A stretch of 64,000 bases of DNA from Myxococcus flavus. GTDB lineage: Bacteria; Myxococcota; Myxococcia; Myxococcales; Myxococcaceae. Location: the NCBI RefSeq assembly GCF_050038885.1, contig NZ_CP143624.1, forward strand, positions 6,634,001 to 6,698,000, given 5' to 3'. The notes under the pieces were generated by a model that ran no database searches, had not been told where the DNA came from, and saw only the letters and a list, made by a program, of their open reading frames with translations. The first letter of the stretch is position 1. Every line of letters begins with the position of its first letter. This document shows positions 9,509 through 19,158 of this stretch, one piece after another. A program made the position numbers and the translations under genes.

Positions 9509-9536
9509 TTGACAGGAATTGGAATGTCCCTATCAT
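9509..9536 (+). promoter_or_regulatory. Orphan sigma-70-type promoter pointing toward uvrA 3' end
   Basis: TTGACA (9509-9514), a 16-base spacer and TATCAT (9531-9536), preceded by an AT-rich TTTATTGATAC stretch. It is the best consensus match I saw in the window, yet no annotated gene follows on this strand. Transcription would start near 9543 and meet the hairpin at 9573-9600 or continue antisense into uvrA. Confidence 0.5.
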
Positions 9537-9572
9537 TTCCCGTGATGTCTTTCCTCCAAGGTGGTGCGAGGG

Positions 9573-9600
9573 GATGGGGGTGAATGAAGGCACCCCCGTC
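9573..9600. terminator. Hairpin between uvrA and POT gene, possible terminator
   Basis: GATGGGGGTG (9573-9582) pairs with CACCCCCGTC (9591-9600) around an 8-base loop. On the plus strand a weak T-run (CATTTTCC) follows about 10 bases later; on the minus strand no T-run follows. It could end uvrA transcription or the transcript from the orphan promoter. Confidence 0.35.
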
Positions 9601-9641
9601 CCCCCGCTCCATTTTCCTTGAAGGGATGGCGCGGTGCGTCG

Positions 9642-12542
9642 TCAGCCGCGCGCGCCCTGGAGCACGGGCGCCGGGCCATCCACCCGCACGCCCACGCGTG
9701 CCCTGCGCGCCTTGGTCAGCACGTGTCCCAGGTAGCGGCCGGTGTGGCTGCCCTCGACCTGGGCGACCTGCTCGGGCGTGCCAGCGGCCAGGATGCGGCC
9801 TCCGCCCGCGCCGCCCTCGGGCCCCAGGTCGATGATCCAGTCCGCGCTCTTGATGACGTCCAGGTTGTGCTCGATGACGAGCACGCTGTTGCCCGCCTCC
9901 ACCAGCCGGTTGAGCACCGACAGCAGCTTGCGGATGTCCTCGAAGTGCAGGCCGGTGGTGGGCTCGTCGAGGATGTAGAGGGTGCGCCCGGTGGCCACGC
10001 GGGCCAGCTCGCGCGCCAGCTTGATGCGCTGGGCCTCGCCGCCGGACAGGGTGGGCGAGGGCTGGCCCAGGCGGATGTAGCCCAGTCCCACGTCATGCAG
10101 CGTCTGGAGCACGCGCATGATGTCGCGGTGCGCGCTGAAGTGCTCCATCGCCTCGCGCACGCTCATGTCGAGCACCTCGGCGACATTCTTCCCCTTGTAG
10201 CGCACGCGCAGGGTGGCCTCGTTGAAGCGCTTGCCGGCGCACACCTCGCAGGGGACGTAGACGTCCGCCAGGAAGTGCATCTCCACCAGCTTCACGCCGT
10301 CGCCCTCGCAGGCCTCGCAGCGGCCGCCCTTGATGTTGAAGCTGAAGCGGCCCGGGCCGTAGCCGAACGCGCGCGCCTCGGGCGTCATCGCGAACACCTC
10401 GCGGATGCTGTCGAAGAGCTTGGTGTACGTGGCCGGGTTGCTGCGCGGGGTGCGGCCAATGGGGCGCTGGTCGATGTCGATGACCTTGTCCAGGTGCTCC
10501 AGGCCCAGCACGGCCTTGTGCTTGCCGGGGGCTTCGCGGCTCTCGTAGAGGTGCCGCGCCAGGGCGGGGAAGAGGATTTCGTTGATGAGCGTGGACTTGC
10601 CCGCGCCGGACACGCCGGTGACGGCGGTGAAGATGCCCAGCGGAATCTCCGCGTCCACGTTCTTCAGGTTGTTCTCCTGGGCGCCCTGGATGACGAGCTT
10701 GCGCTTCGGGTCCGGCTTGCGGCGCTCGCGAGGCACCTCGATTTCCAGCCGGCCCGACAGGTAGGCGCCGGTGGAGCTGGCCTCGTTCGCCATCACCTGC
10801 GCCGGCGTGCCCTGCGCCACCACCTGGCCGCCCAGCTCGCCCGCGCCAGGACCGAAGTCCACCAGCCAGTCCGCTTCCTCCATCGTCTCCTCGTCGTGCT
10901 CCACGACGATGACGGAGTTGCCCAAGTCCCTCAGGCGCTTGAGCGTGGTCAGCAGCTTGCCGTTGTCGCGCTGGTGCAGGCCGATGGAGGGCTCGTCCAG
11001 GATGTAGATGACGCCGGTCAGCTCGCTGCCCATCTGCGACGCCAGGCGGATGCGCTGGCTCTCTCCGCCCGACAGCGTGGACGCGGTGCGGTCCAGCATC
11101 AGGTAGCCCAGGCCCACGTCCACGAGGAAGGAGAGCCGGCTGCGAATCTCCTTCAGCAGCTCGGTGGCGATCTTCCGCTCGTGCGCCGTCAGGGCCATGC
11201 CGGCCAGGAAGCCCAGCGAGTCGGAGATGGTCATCCGGCTCAGCTCGACGATGGTGCGCCCGTGCACCTTCACGGCGCGGCTCTCCGGCTTCAGGCGCTC
11301 GCCCTTGCAGGACGGGCAGGGCTTGTCGCTGAAGTACTTCTGCAGCTCGGTGCGGCGGGCCTCCGAGGTGGTCGTCTTGAAGTTGCGCATCATGCGCTCG
11401 ACGAGCCCCTCCCACTCCATCTTGTACTTGCCGCCCTCGCCCCAGGCGACGGTGAAGGACTTGCCGCTGGCGCCGTACATCAGCGTGTCCTTCTCGCGCT
11501 TGGTCAGCTTGGCGTAGGGCACGTCCAGGTCAATCTTGAACGCCTTGGCCAGGCTCTCCACGAAGTCGGCCGTCCAGCCCTCGCCGCGGTTCATGCTGCC
11601 GGCCCACGGCTCAATCGCGCCGTCCCGGATGCTGCGCGACGGGTCGGGGACGATGAGGTCCGGGTCCATCTCCGGCTTGGTGCCCAGGCCGTTGCAGTCC
11701 GTGCACATGCCCAGCGGGTTGTTGAAGGAGAAGGACGCGGGCGTCAAATCGCCGAAGGACAGGCCGCACTTCGCGCAGGCGTTGAGCTCGCTCATCACCC
11801 GGTCCGAGCCGGGCGTGCCCTTCTCGTCGGTGAGGATGAGCGTGCCCTTGCCCTCGCGCAGCGCCGTCTCCACGGAGTCGGTGAGCCGCGTCTTCACGTC
11901 CGGCTTGAGCACCACGCGGTCGATGACGAGCGCGATGTCGTGCTTGGACTTCTTGTCCAGCTCGATGCGCTCCTCCAGGCTCTTGAGCACGCCGTCGATG
12001 CGCGCGCGGGAGAAGCCGCGCTTCTGGGCCTCGGCGAGCAGGTCCTTGTGCTCGCCCTTGCGGTTCGTCACCAGCGGCGCCAGCACCTGGAGCTTGGTGC
12101 CCGCGGGGGACTTGAGGATTTCGTCCACGATCTGCTGCGCGCTCTGCTTGCCCACCTTCACGCCACAGTTGGGGCAGTGCTGCACCCCGATGGAGGCATA
12201 GAGGACACGCAGGTAGTCATGGACCTCCGTGACGGTGCCCACCGTGGAGCGGGGGTTGTTGCTGGCCGCCTTCTGCTCGATGGAGATGGTGGGCGACAGG
12301 CCGCGGATGGTGTCGTACTTCGGCTTCTCCATCTGTCCCAGGAATTGCCGGGCGTAGGCAGAGAGGCTCTCCACGTAGCGGCGCTGGCCTTCCGCGTAGA
12401 GCGTGTCGAAGGCGAGCGAGCTCTTGCCCGAACCGGACACGCCGGTGAAGACGACGAGCTTCTTCTTGGGAATGTCCAGGGAGACGTTCTTGAGGTTGTG
12501 CTCCTTGGCGCCTCTGAGGGAAATGACGTCGGGCTCGGACAT
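9642..12542 (-). CDS. uvrA: Excinuclease ABC subunit A (UvrA)
   Basis: The damage-recognition ATPase of nucleotide excision repair. It is 966 residues from the chosen ATG, where the protein begins MSEPDVISLRG; the longer open frame upstream shows no homology-like sequence. Features in order: the first Walker A (GVSGSGKSSL), zinc-finger cysteine pairs (CPNCG, CAKCG with CTDCNG), the first ABC signature (LSGGESQRIRLA) and Walker B (YILDEPSIGLHQ), the second Walker A (GVSGAGKSTL), a second zinc module (CEACEGDG, CEVCAGKRF), then LSGGEAQRIKLA and ILDEPTTGLHFED. Length and motif order are normal for UvrA. The partner genes uvrB and uvrC are about 33 kb away on the other strand. The ATG sits exactly 8 bases after a TAGATC hexamer, as in uvrB. 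Confidence 0.97.
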   Translation of the reverse strand: MSEPDVISLRGAKEHNLKNVSLDIPKKKLVVFTGVSGSGKSSLAFDTLYAEGQRRYVESLSAYARQFLGQMEKPKYDTIRGLSPTISIEQKAASNNPRSTVGTVTEVHDYLRVLYASIGVQHCPNCGVKVGKQSAQQIVDEILKSPAGTKLQVLAPLVTNRKGEHKDLLAEAQKRGFSRARIDGVLKSLEERIELDKKSKHDIALVIDRVVLKPDVKTRLTDSVETALREGKGTLILTDEKGTPGSDRVMSELNACAKCGLSFGDLTPASFSFNNPLGMCTDCNGLGTKPEMDPDLIVPDPSRSIRDGAIEPWAGSMNRGEGWTADFVESLAKAFKIDLDVPYAKLTKREKDTLMYGASGKSFTVAWGEGGKYKMEWEGLVERMMRNFKTTTSEARRTELQKYFSDKPCPSCKGERLKPESRAVKVHGRTIVELSRMTISDSLGFLAGMALTAHERKIATELLKEIRSRLSFLVDVGLGYLMLDRTASTLSGGESQRIRLASQMGSELTGVIYILDEPSIGLHQRDNGKLLTTLKRLRDLGNSVIVVEHDEETMEEADWLVDFGPGAGELGGQVVAQGTPAQVMANEASSTGAYLSGRLEIEVPRERRKPDPKRKLVIQGAQENNLKNVDAEIPLGIFTAVTGVSGAGKSTLINEILFPALARHLYESREAPGKHKAVLGLEHLDKVIDIDQRPIGRTPRSNPATYTKLFDSIREVFAMTPEARAFGYGPGRFSFNIKGGRCEACEGDGVKLVEMHFLADVYVPCEVCAGKRFNEATLRVRYKGKNVAEVLDMSVREAMEHFSAHRDIMRVLQTLHDVGLGYIRLGQPSPTLSGGEAQRIKLARELARVATGRTLYILDEPTTGLHFEDIRKLLSVLNRLVEAGNSVLVIEHNLDVIKSADWIIDLGPEGGAGGGRILAAGTPEQVAQVEGSHTGRYLGHVLTKARRARVGVRVDGPAPVLQGARG

Positions 12543-12992
12543 GGGCGGGCGATCTACCACTGAATATGCGTTCCGGTAGGGGGAAACACGTCGGAAACGA
12601 GGGAGATGCGGAAGAACGCCCTGGGTTGCGCCGCCCATCCCACATTGGCCGACCCTCCAGGCGGGCCGCCGTCCCGGGGACGTGACGCCGTGTTGACGAA
12701 CAAGGGCCCTGTCGTCCTGGAAGACGCCTGCCTGCCCCTCCCGGACGGAGGTTTCGTCTGTGTGGGAAACGGAGTTCCTGAAGGAATTACGGGATGCGCC
12801 CCTGGAGGGGGCCTCGCCTTCCCCGCACGGGTGCGGCTCTTTCCCTGGAGGGTCAGACGGTTGCCGCGTTGGAGCGTGAACCGCCACGCTGTGGGCCGAT
12901 CGGGCACCGAGGTTGCAAAGGGCCCCCCGCTGGAGCCGTGAGGCGGACCAGGGCGGGTGCCTGGCGTCTCCCGGTGTGGGCGGGAGGTTGCT
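12543..12992. other. Divergent intergenic region, uvrA / ASH-VWA lipoprotein
   Basis: 450 bases between two divergent starts with no supported gene. It should hold promoters in both directions. The only recognisable elements are the TAGATC hexamer in front of uvrA and a GGGAGG ribosome binding site (12982-12987) for the lipoprotein. A match to the deltaproteobacterial LexA box was looked for and not found. Confidence 0.5.
12551..12556 (-). promoter_or_regulatory. Probable -10 element of uvrA (TAGATC)
   Basis: On the minus strand TAGATC is followed by 8 bases and then the uvrA ATG. The same hexamer and spacing precede uvrB. If it is a -10 element the mRNA would be leaderless or nearly so; no clear -35 element is seen. 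Confidence 0.35.
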
Positions 12993-15935
12993 ATGCGACG
13001 GGCGTTCGGGGCGGTGGGGTTGGTGGCGGCGATGGTGCTGGCGGTGGCGTGTGAGCGGCCCGCCTCGCAGAAGGCCAAGAGCGCCTTCGTCGTCCGGCCG
13101 GAGGCCATTGATTTCGGCCCCGCGGCGCTCGGTCATACCAAGACGTTCAAGCTGCGAATCGCCAACGCCGGGCGCGCCTCGTACCGCGTGGAGGGCGCCA
13201 TCTCCAGCGTGCCCAACGTGGACATCCCCCCCTTCGAGCCCTTCGTCCTGTCCGCTGGCGGCGAGCAGGAAATCGAAATCCACTTCGCTCCGCAGGTGGA
13301 GGGCGAGATTCAGGGCCAGGTGGAGATTCTCACGGACGCGGAGGTCAGCGGCCGGGTGCCGGTGTCCGGTCGCGGGGTGAAGGCCTTCATCGAGGTGCCC
13401 ACGGACGCCCTCGACTTCGGCAACGTGGCCATGGGGCTGGTGGAGATGCGGGAGGTGACGGTGCGCAATCCCTCCGACGTGGACAGCCCGCTCCTGCTGT
13501 CGTTGCAGGGCGCGGACGCCGACCAGTTCACCGTCGGACAGGGGCTGCCCGCCACCCTGGCGCCGGGCGAGGCGCGGGTGGTGCCGGTGGCCTATGCCCC
13601 GCGGCGGTTGGGGGCGGCCGAGGCGGCGCTGCATGTGGTGGTGTGCGACGGCTGCGAGCCGGCCGTGGTGCCGCTGACGGGCACGGGCGTGGCATCCAAC
13701 CTGGAGGTGACGCCGCTGCGCGTGGACTTCGGGCGCGTGGCGCTGGGGGCCACGGCGGAGCAGGTCATCACCGTGCGCAACCAGGGCACGCTGCCGCTGA
13801 GCTTCACGGGCTCGCAGCTCGTGGACAGCTCGGACGGCGTCTTCCGCATCACCGATGAGCCGGTGGTGGCCAACGGCCTGCTGGCGCCGGGCGCGGCCGT
13901 GGAGCTGCGGGTGGCCTTCACGCCCGCGGCCGTGGGCAAGGTGCGTGAGGGGCGGGTGGAGATTGGCGTGCGCGAGCAGGGCTCCAGCGCGCCGGGGCCC
14001 AAGGTGTCCCTGGCGGGGGAGGGCGGGGGCTCCTGCGTGGCGGTGCTGCCGCGCCGCGTGTCCTTCGGCGCGGTGCCGCAGGGCATGACGGCCACGCGGC
14101 AGGTCACCGTCTTCAACCGCTGCCGCGAGGACGTGAGCGTGAGCGACCTCGAGCTCGACACGCACCAGGGGGGCTACTTCACCCTGGCACAGGCGCCCGC
14201 CAGCGTGCAGGTGCCCGCGGGGCAGAACGTCCAGGTGGGCGTCACGTTCAGCCCGAGGCCGGGGAGCACGGACGCCAGTTCCGGGTTGCTCTCCGTCACG
14301 GTGCGTGACGCCAGCTCCCTCTCCACGGAGGCGGTGGAGCTGGAGGGGCGGACCGGCGTGTTCTCACCGTGTCAGTACGCGCTGCCCGAGACGCTCGACT
14401 TCGGCAAGGTGCCGGTGGGCGCGGAGGTGGCGCTCGGCGTGACGCTGCGGAACACGGGCACGGAGGCCTGCTACATGGCCTCGATGCAGGTTGCCCAGGG
14501 CTCGGACGGGGCGTTCTCCGCGAAGCCGGTGCAGAACGGCGTGCTGGAGCCCGGCGGGAAGGCGACGCTGCTGGTGCGCTTCAAGCCCCCTTCGGAAGGC
14601 AGCTTCGCGGGGCTGGCCGAGGCCTGGGTGAACAGCCCCACGCTGGGGCATCCGCTGGTGCAGCTCCACGGCGAAGGCGTGGTGGGGTGCTTCGCGCTTC
14701 AGCCCACCACGGTGGACTTCGGGCTCACCAAGCTGTCGTGTGGTCCCAGGACGCGCGAGCTGCTGGCCGTCAACTCGTGCGTCGGGCCCGTGCAGGTGGC
14801 CCAGATGGCGTTCGACGCGGACGCTGGTGAGTTCACGGTGGATGGCGGCAACGGGCCGTGGACGCTGGCGGGGCAGAGCTCGCGGCCGCTGACGGCGACG
14901 TATGCGCCGGTGGATGAGGGGACCGACACGGGGGCGCTGCGCTTCACCCTGGCGGATGGTGACGTCTACACGGTGGGGATGGTGGGCCTGGGCGTGACGA
15001 ACGCGGAGCAGACGGACCGCTTCTTCCAGGAGTCGCAGGCGAAGGTGGACGTGCTCTTCGTGGTGGATAACTCCGGCTCGATGATGGAGGAGCAGCAGAG
15101 CCTGGGGCAGAACTTCGCGGCCTTCCTGAGCGCGGCGGAGCTCGCGTCGGTGGACTACCGCATCGGCGTCACCACGACGGGGTTGGACCCGTCTCCGGGC
15201 GGCTGGTCGGAGTGCCCGGGCGGCGCGCAGGGCGGGGAGAACGGGCGGCTGTTCCCGGTGGATGGCTCGCGGCCGCGCATCATCACGCCGCGGACGCCGG
15301 ACGCCGCGAGCGTCTTCGCGAACAACACGCGCGTGGGGGTGTGCCACTGGAACGAGCAGGGCCTGGAGGCGGCCTACCGCGCGCTGGCGGACCCGCTGCT
15401 CTACAGCGAGGACGACTCCCGGACCGAGCAGCCCAACGACGGCAACGGTGGGTTCCTGCGCGAGGATGCGCGCCTGGCCATCATCTTCGTGTCGGACGAG
15501 GAGGACTTCAGCGCGCAGCCGGTGTCCTTCTACGAGACGTACCTGCTGGCGCTGAAGGGCAATGACCGCTCGAAGCTGAGCGTCAACGCCATCGTCGGGC
15601 CCGCCGAGCTGTCCACGTGCCCGACGTCGAGCAGCACGGGCAGCCGCTACATCCAGCTGGCGCAGACCACGGGCGGCGTGGTGGAGAGCATCTGCACGCC
15701 GAACTGGGCCAGCTCCCTGGAGAACCTCTCCGAGAGCACCTTTGGCGCCAACCGGAAGTTCCCCCTCTCCGAGACGCCGATGGACCCGGCGAGCATCGTC
15801 GTCCAGGTGGACGGCGTCCCGGTGACGTCGGGCTGGCAGTACGACGCGCGCGACAACGCCATCCTCTTCGACCGGTCCGCCGCGCCCACGGCGGGCTCGC
15901 TGGTGGAGGTGACGTACCCGCTGGGCTGCGGCTGA
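12993..15935 (+). CDS. Lipoprotein with six ASH/choice-of-anchor repeats and a VWA domain
   Basis: A 980-residue exported lipoprotein. A signal peptide ends in a lipobox (VLAVAC) around residue 19, so the mature protein should be acylated and sit in the outer or inner membrane facing the periplasm or surface. About six tandem immunoglobulin-like ASH/HYDIN-type repeats follow, each opening with a phrase like DFGxVxxG (DFGPAALG, DFGNVAMG, DFGRVALG, SFGAVPQG, DFGKVPVG, DFGLTKLS). From about residue 683 there is a von Willebrand A-like domain with a MIDAS-type DNSGSM motif and a later FVSDEEDFS segment, then a short beta-rich tail. The start has a GGGAGG site 5 bases upstream. An adhesive or scaffolding surface role is inferred from the domains. 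Confidence 0.85.
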   Translation: MRRAFGAVGLVAAMVLAVACERPASQKAKSAFVVRPEAIDFGPAALGHTKTFKLRIANAGRASYRVEGAISSVPNVDIPPFEPFVLSAGGEQEIEIHFAPQVEGEIQGQVEILTDAEVSGRVPVSGRGVKAFIEVPTDALDFGNVAMGLVEMREVTVRNPSDVDSPLLLSLQGADADQFTVGQGLPATLAPGEARVVPVAYAPRRLGAAEAALHVVVCDGCEPAVVPLTGTGVASNLEVTPLRVDFGRVALGATAEQVITVRNQGTLPLSFTGSQLVDSSDGVFRITDEPVVANGLLAPGAAVELRVAFTPAAVGKVREGRVEIGVREQGSSAPGPKVSLAGEGGGSCVAVLPRRVSFGAVPQGMTATRQVTVFNRCREDVSVSDLELDTHQGGYFTLAQAPASVQVPAGQNVQVGVTFSPRPGSTDASSGLLSVTVRDASSLSTEAVELEGRTGVFSPCQYALPETLDFGKVPVGAEVALGVTLRNTGTEACYMASMQVAQGSDGAFSAKPVQNGVLEPGGKATLLVRFKPPSEGSFAGLAEAWVNSPTLGHPLVQLHGEGVVGCFALQPTTVDFGLTKLSCGPRTRELLAVNSCVGPVQVAQMAFDADAGEFTVDGGNGPWTLAGQSSRPLTATYAPVDEGTDTGALRFTLADGDVYTVGMVGLGVTNAEQTDRFFQESQAKVDVLFVVDNSGSMMEEQQSLGQNFAAFLSAAELASVDYRIGVTTTGLDPSPGGWSECPGGAQGGENGRLFPVDGSRPRIITPRTPDAASVFANNTRVGVCHWNEQGLEAAYRALADPLLYSEDDSRTEQPNDGNGGFLREDARLAIIFVSDEEDFSAQPVSFYETYLLALKGNDRSKLSVNAIVGPAELSTCPTSSSTGSRYIQLAQTTGGVVESICTPNWASSLENLSESTFGANRKFPLSETPMDPASIVVQVDGVPVTSGWQYDARDNAILFDRSAAPTAGSLVEVTYPLGCG

Positions 15936-15951
15936 GCGCCCCGAGCGTGGA

Positions 15952-15984
15952 GGGCCCGGCGCTCTGGAGAGGACCGCCGGGCCC
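15952..15984. terminator. Perfect 10-bp hairpin in a convergent gap (first of two)
   Basis: GGGCCCGGCG (15952-15961) and CGCCGGGCCC (15975-15984) pair perfectly around a 13-base loop just after the lipoprotein stop. There is no T-run, but its place between convergent genes suggests a terminator for either direction. Confidence 0.5.
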
Positions 15985-15994
15985 GGCGTCACCC

Positions 15995-16023
15995 TGGCCG
16001 GCGCTGTGGCGTGGCGCCGGCCA
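15995..16023. terminator. Perfect 10-bp hairpin in a convergent gap (second of two)
   Basis: TGGCCGGCGC (15995-16004) and GCGCCGGCCA (16014-16023) pair perfectly around a 9-base loop, ending 12 bases from the stop of the leftward operon. It is likely the terminator of that operon. Confidence 0.5.
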
Positions 16024-16035
16024 CCGCGGGCGGTC

Positions 16036-16863
16036 TCAGGCGCGCGAGGCCGGCTTCATCATCGCGTTGACCTCCACGTAGCTGGCCGCGCCGTTGCACA
16101 GCGGCTCGGAGCGTCCGTCTGCGAGGAACGCGCTGACCAGGGCCGAGGCCTGGCTCCAGAGGGCCTTGGGAATGGAGGCCCCACTGGAGAGCCGGCGCAC
16201 GCCGAGCCGCTGTAGCTCGCGGCCATCCGGGAGCCCCGGGTGCACCATGGCGTTGACGGGCAAGGTCGTTCCCTTCGCGATGGCTTGCAGGCCCGCGGTG
16301 TCCACCAGCGCGGGGACGAAGAGGCCGTCGGCACCCGCGGCGCGATACTGCTCTGCCCGGGCGAGCGTCTCCTGCTGCCGCTGCGCCTCGGGGACGAGTC
16401 CGCGGAGGTAGACGTCGGTGCGCACGTTGACGAAGAGGCGGACGCCGAGGCGCTGGCTGGCCTGCTTCACGTGGGCAAGCTTCTCGCACAGCGCGGCGGG
16501 CGAGCCCGTGCCGTCCTCGAGGTTGATGCCCACCGCGCCTGCCTCGATGAGCCGGGCCACGGTGGCGCCGACCTCGGCCGGGTCGTCCGAATAGCCACCC
16601 TCGATGTCGACGGTCAGCGGCACCTGGATGACGCGGGTGATGGCGCTGACCGTGGCGAGCAGTCGCTCGAGCGGCAGGGTGTCGTCATCCGGGTAGCCGT
16701 GGGCCCACGCGACGCCCGCGCTCGTGGTGGCGACGGCCTTCGCGCCCAGGCTCTCGAAGAGCCGTGCGCTGGCGGCGTCCCAGGCGTTGGCCAGGACGAG
16801 GAGCTCGGGCCCCTGGTGAAGTGCGTGGAAGGCCTCTGCACGGCGGGCGATGTCGGGATTCAT
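16036..16863 (-). CDS. Isocitrate lyase / PEP mutase family protein
   Basis: A 275-residue TIM-barrel protein of the isocitrate lyase/phosphoenolpyruvate mutase superfamily, related to 2-methylisocitrate lyase and oxaloacetate decarboxylase-like enzymes. Visible family elements are NAWDAASARLFE near the start, TTSAGVAWAHGYPD, the Mg-binding segment VDIEGGYSDDP, and GINLEDG. The KKCGH-type catalytic loop of true isocitrate lyase is absent, so it is not a glyoxylate-cycle enzyme; substrate unknown. The start chosen is the ATG with an AGGAG site about 12 bases upstream. It is the last gene of the leftward Ada/AlkA-Ogt operon, 50 bases after ogt. Confidence 0.85.
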   Translation of the reverse strand: MNPDIARRAEAFHALHQGPELLVLANAWDAASARLFESLGAKAVATTSAGVAWAHGYPDDDTLPLERLLATVSAITRVIQVPLTVDIEGGYSDDPAEVGATVARLIEAGAVGINLEDGTGSPAALCEKLAHVKQASQRLGVRLFVNVRTDVYLRGLVPEAQRQQETLARAEQYRAAGADGLFVPALVDTAGLQAIAKGTTLPVNAMVHPGLPDGRELQRLGVRRLSSGASIPKALWSQASALVSAFLADGRSEPLCNGAASYVEVNAMMKPASRA

Positions 16864-16913
16864 CTGGAGTCGGTCTCCTGGGCGGGACTGCGAGTTGAAA
16901 GGGCTTGCGGGCG

Positions 16914-17455
16914 TCATTCCGCCCGGGGCGCTGCGTGCCGGCGCTCGTGGTCGAGCAGCCACTGCTTGCGCTCGAGCCCGCCACCGTAGCCCGTCAGCGA
17001 CGCGTTCGCGCCCACCACGCGGTGGCAGGGCACCACGACGCCCACCGGATTGGCGCCGTTGGCCATGCCCACGGCGCGCACGGCCTTGGGACGTCCAATC
17101 TGCTCGGCCAGCTTGCCGTAGCTGGTGGTGGCGCCCGCGGGGATGTCGCGCAGCGCGCGCCAGACGGCGCGTTGGAAGGGCGTGCCCGCGGTGGCCACGG
17201 GAAGCGTGTCGATGATGCCGACCTGGCCCCGCAGGTACGCCTGCAACGCGGAGGTCCGACCGAACGGGTCGCTCGCGGGTGCCAGGGTGTAGCCCTGCTC
17301 GCCATAGTGAAGCCGCAGCAGGCGGAGCATCCTCGCTTCGTAGTCCTCCCAGTCGACGGCGCGGAGGGCGCCCTCCTCGTCACAGACGACCAGCACCTGT
17401 CCGATGGGCGTGGGCGCGCGGTCGATGAGCAGTCGCAGCGGCGGGGGCATGGTCA

Positions 17456-17456
<1 letters not shown>
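16914..17456 (-). CDS. ogt: Methylated-DNA--[protein]-cysteine S-methyltransferase (Ogt)
   Basis: A 180-residue suicide enzyme that moves the methyl group from O6-methylguanine or O4-methylthymine in DNA to its own cysteine. The active-site PCHRVVG motif lies near residue 143, preceded by the helix-turn-helix segment TSYGKLAEQIGRPKAVRAVG and followed by LTGYGGGLERKQWLL, all typical of the family. The N-terminal ribonuclease-like half is present, so it is a normal Ogt. Its ATG overlaps the stop of the upstream Ada-AlkA gene by one base (TGATG), which supports this start and indicates coupled translation. Confidence 0.95.
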
Positions 17457-18964
<1,508 letters not shown>

Positions 18965-19158
18965 GGGCGTTGATTCCCATATATGGCGGGCCATGTCTGG
19001 CCGCTTTCGGACGTCAATGAGGGCCGTTGGACGGGGTGCGTCATCGGCGCGGGGCCGGGCACCGGCCGCCCGGGGAGGGGCCGGACTGTCAGCCATTGGC
19101 GACATGGGGTGAAGTCGACTCGACAGGTGAGGGGGGCGCGTGCAGCCTTTCAAGCAAG

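Larger units (their letters stand above)
9288..9641. other. Intergenic gap between uvrA and the leftward POT gene
   Basis: 354 bases with no supported gene. The stretch from about 9470 to 9560 is unusually AT-rich for this genome and holds a good rightward promoter, described separately, followed by a GC hairpin. The only short reading frames here are of no more than about 20 codons from plausible starts and have no ribosome binding site. Confidence 0.6.

Noticed and set aside
9618..12563. A 981-codon open frame on the plus strand covering uvrA
   Set aside because: It is the antisense of uvrA. The product is Ala/Arg/His/Leu-rich low-complexity sequence, as expected from a GC-rich third-position mirror frame, with no motif.
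12543..12600. Possible LexA box upstream of uvrA
   Set aside because: ATATTCAG near 12564-12571 (minus strand) is only a partial match to the deltaproteobacterial consensus CTRHAMRYBYGTTCAGS; the left half does not fit.
12957..12992. Longer N-terminus for the ASH/VWA lipoprotein from an upstream GTG
   Set aside because: It would bury the signal peptide and lipobox behind extra residues; the ATG at 12993 has the ribosome binding site.
18995..19020. Ada-box-like AAAGCG on the minus strand before the Ada-AlkA gene
   Set aside because: Only the six-base core is present; the flanking A-box and B-box context of the E. coli Ada site is missing.
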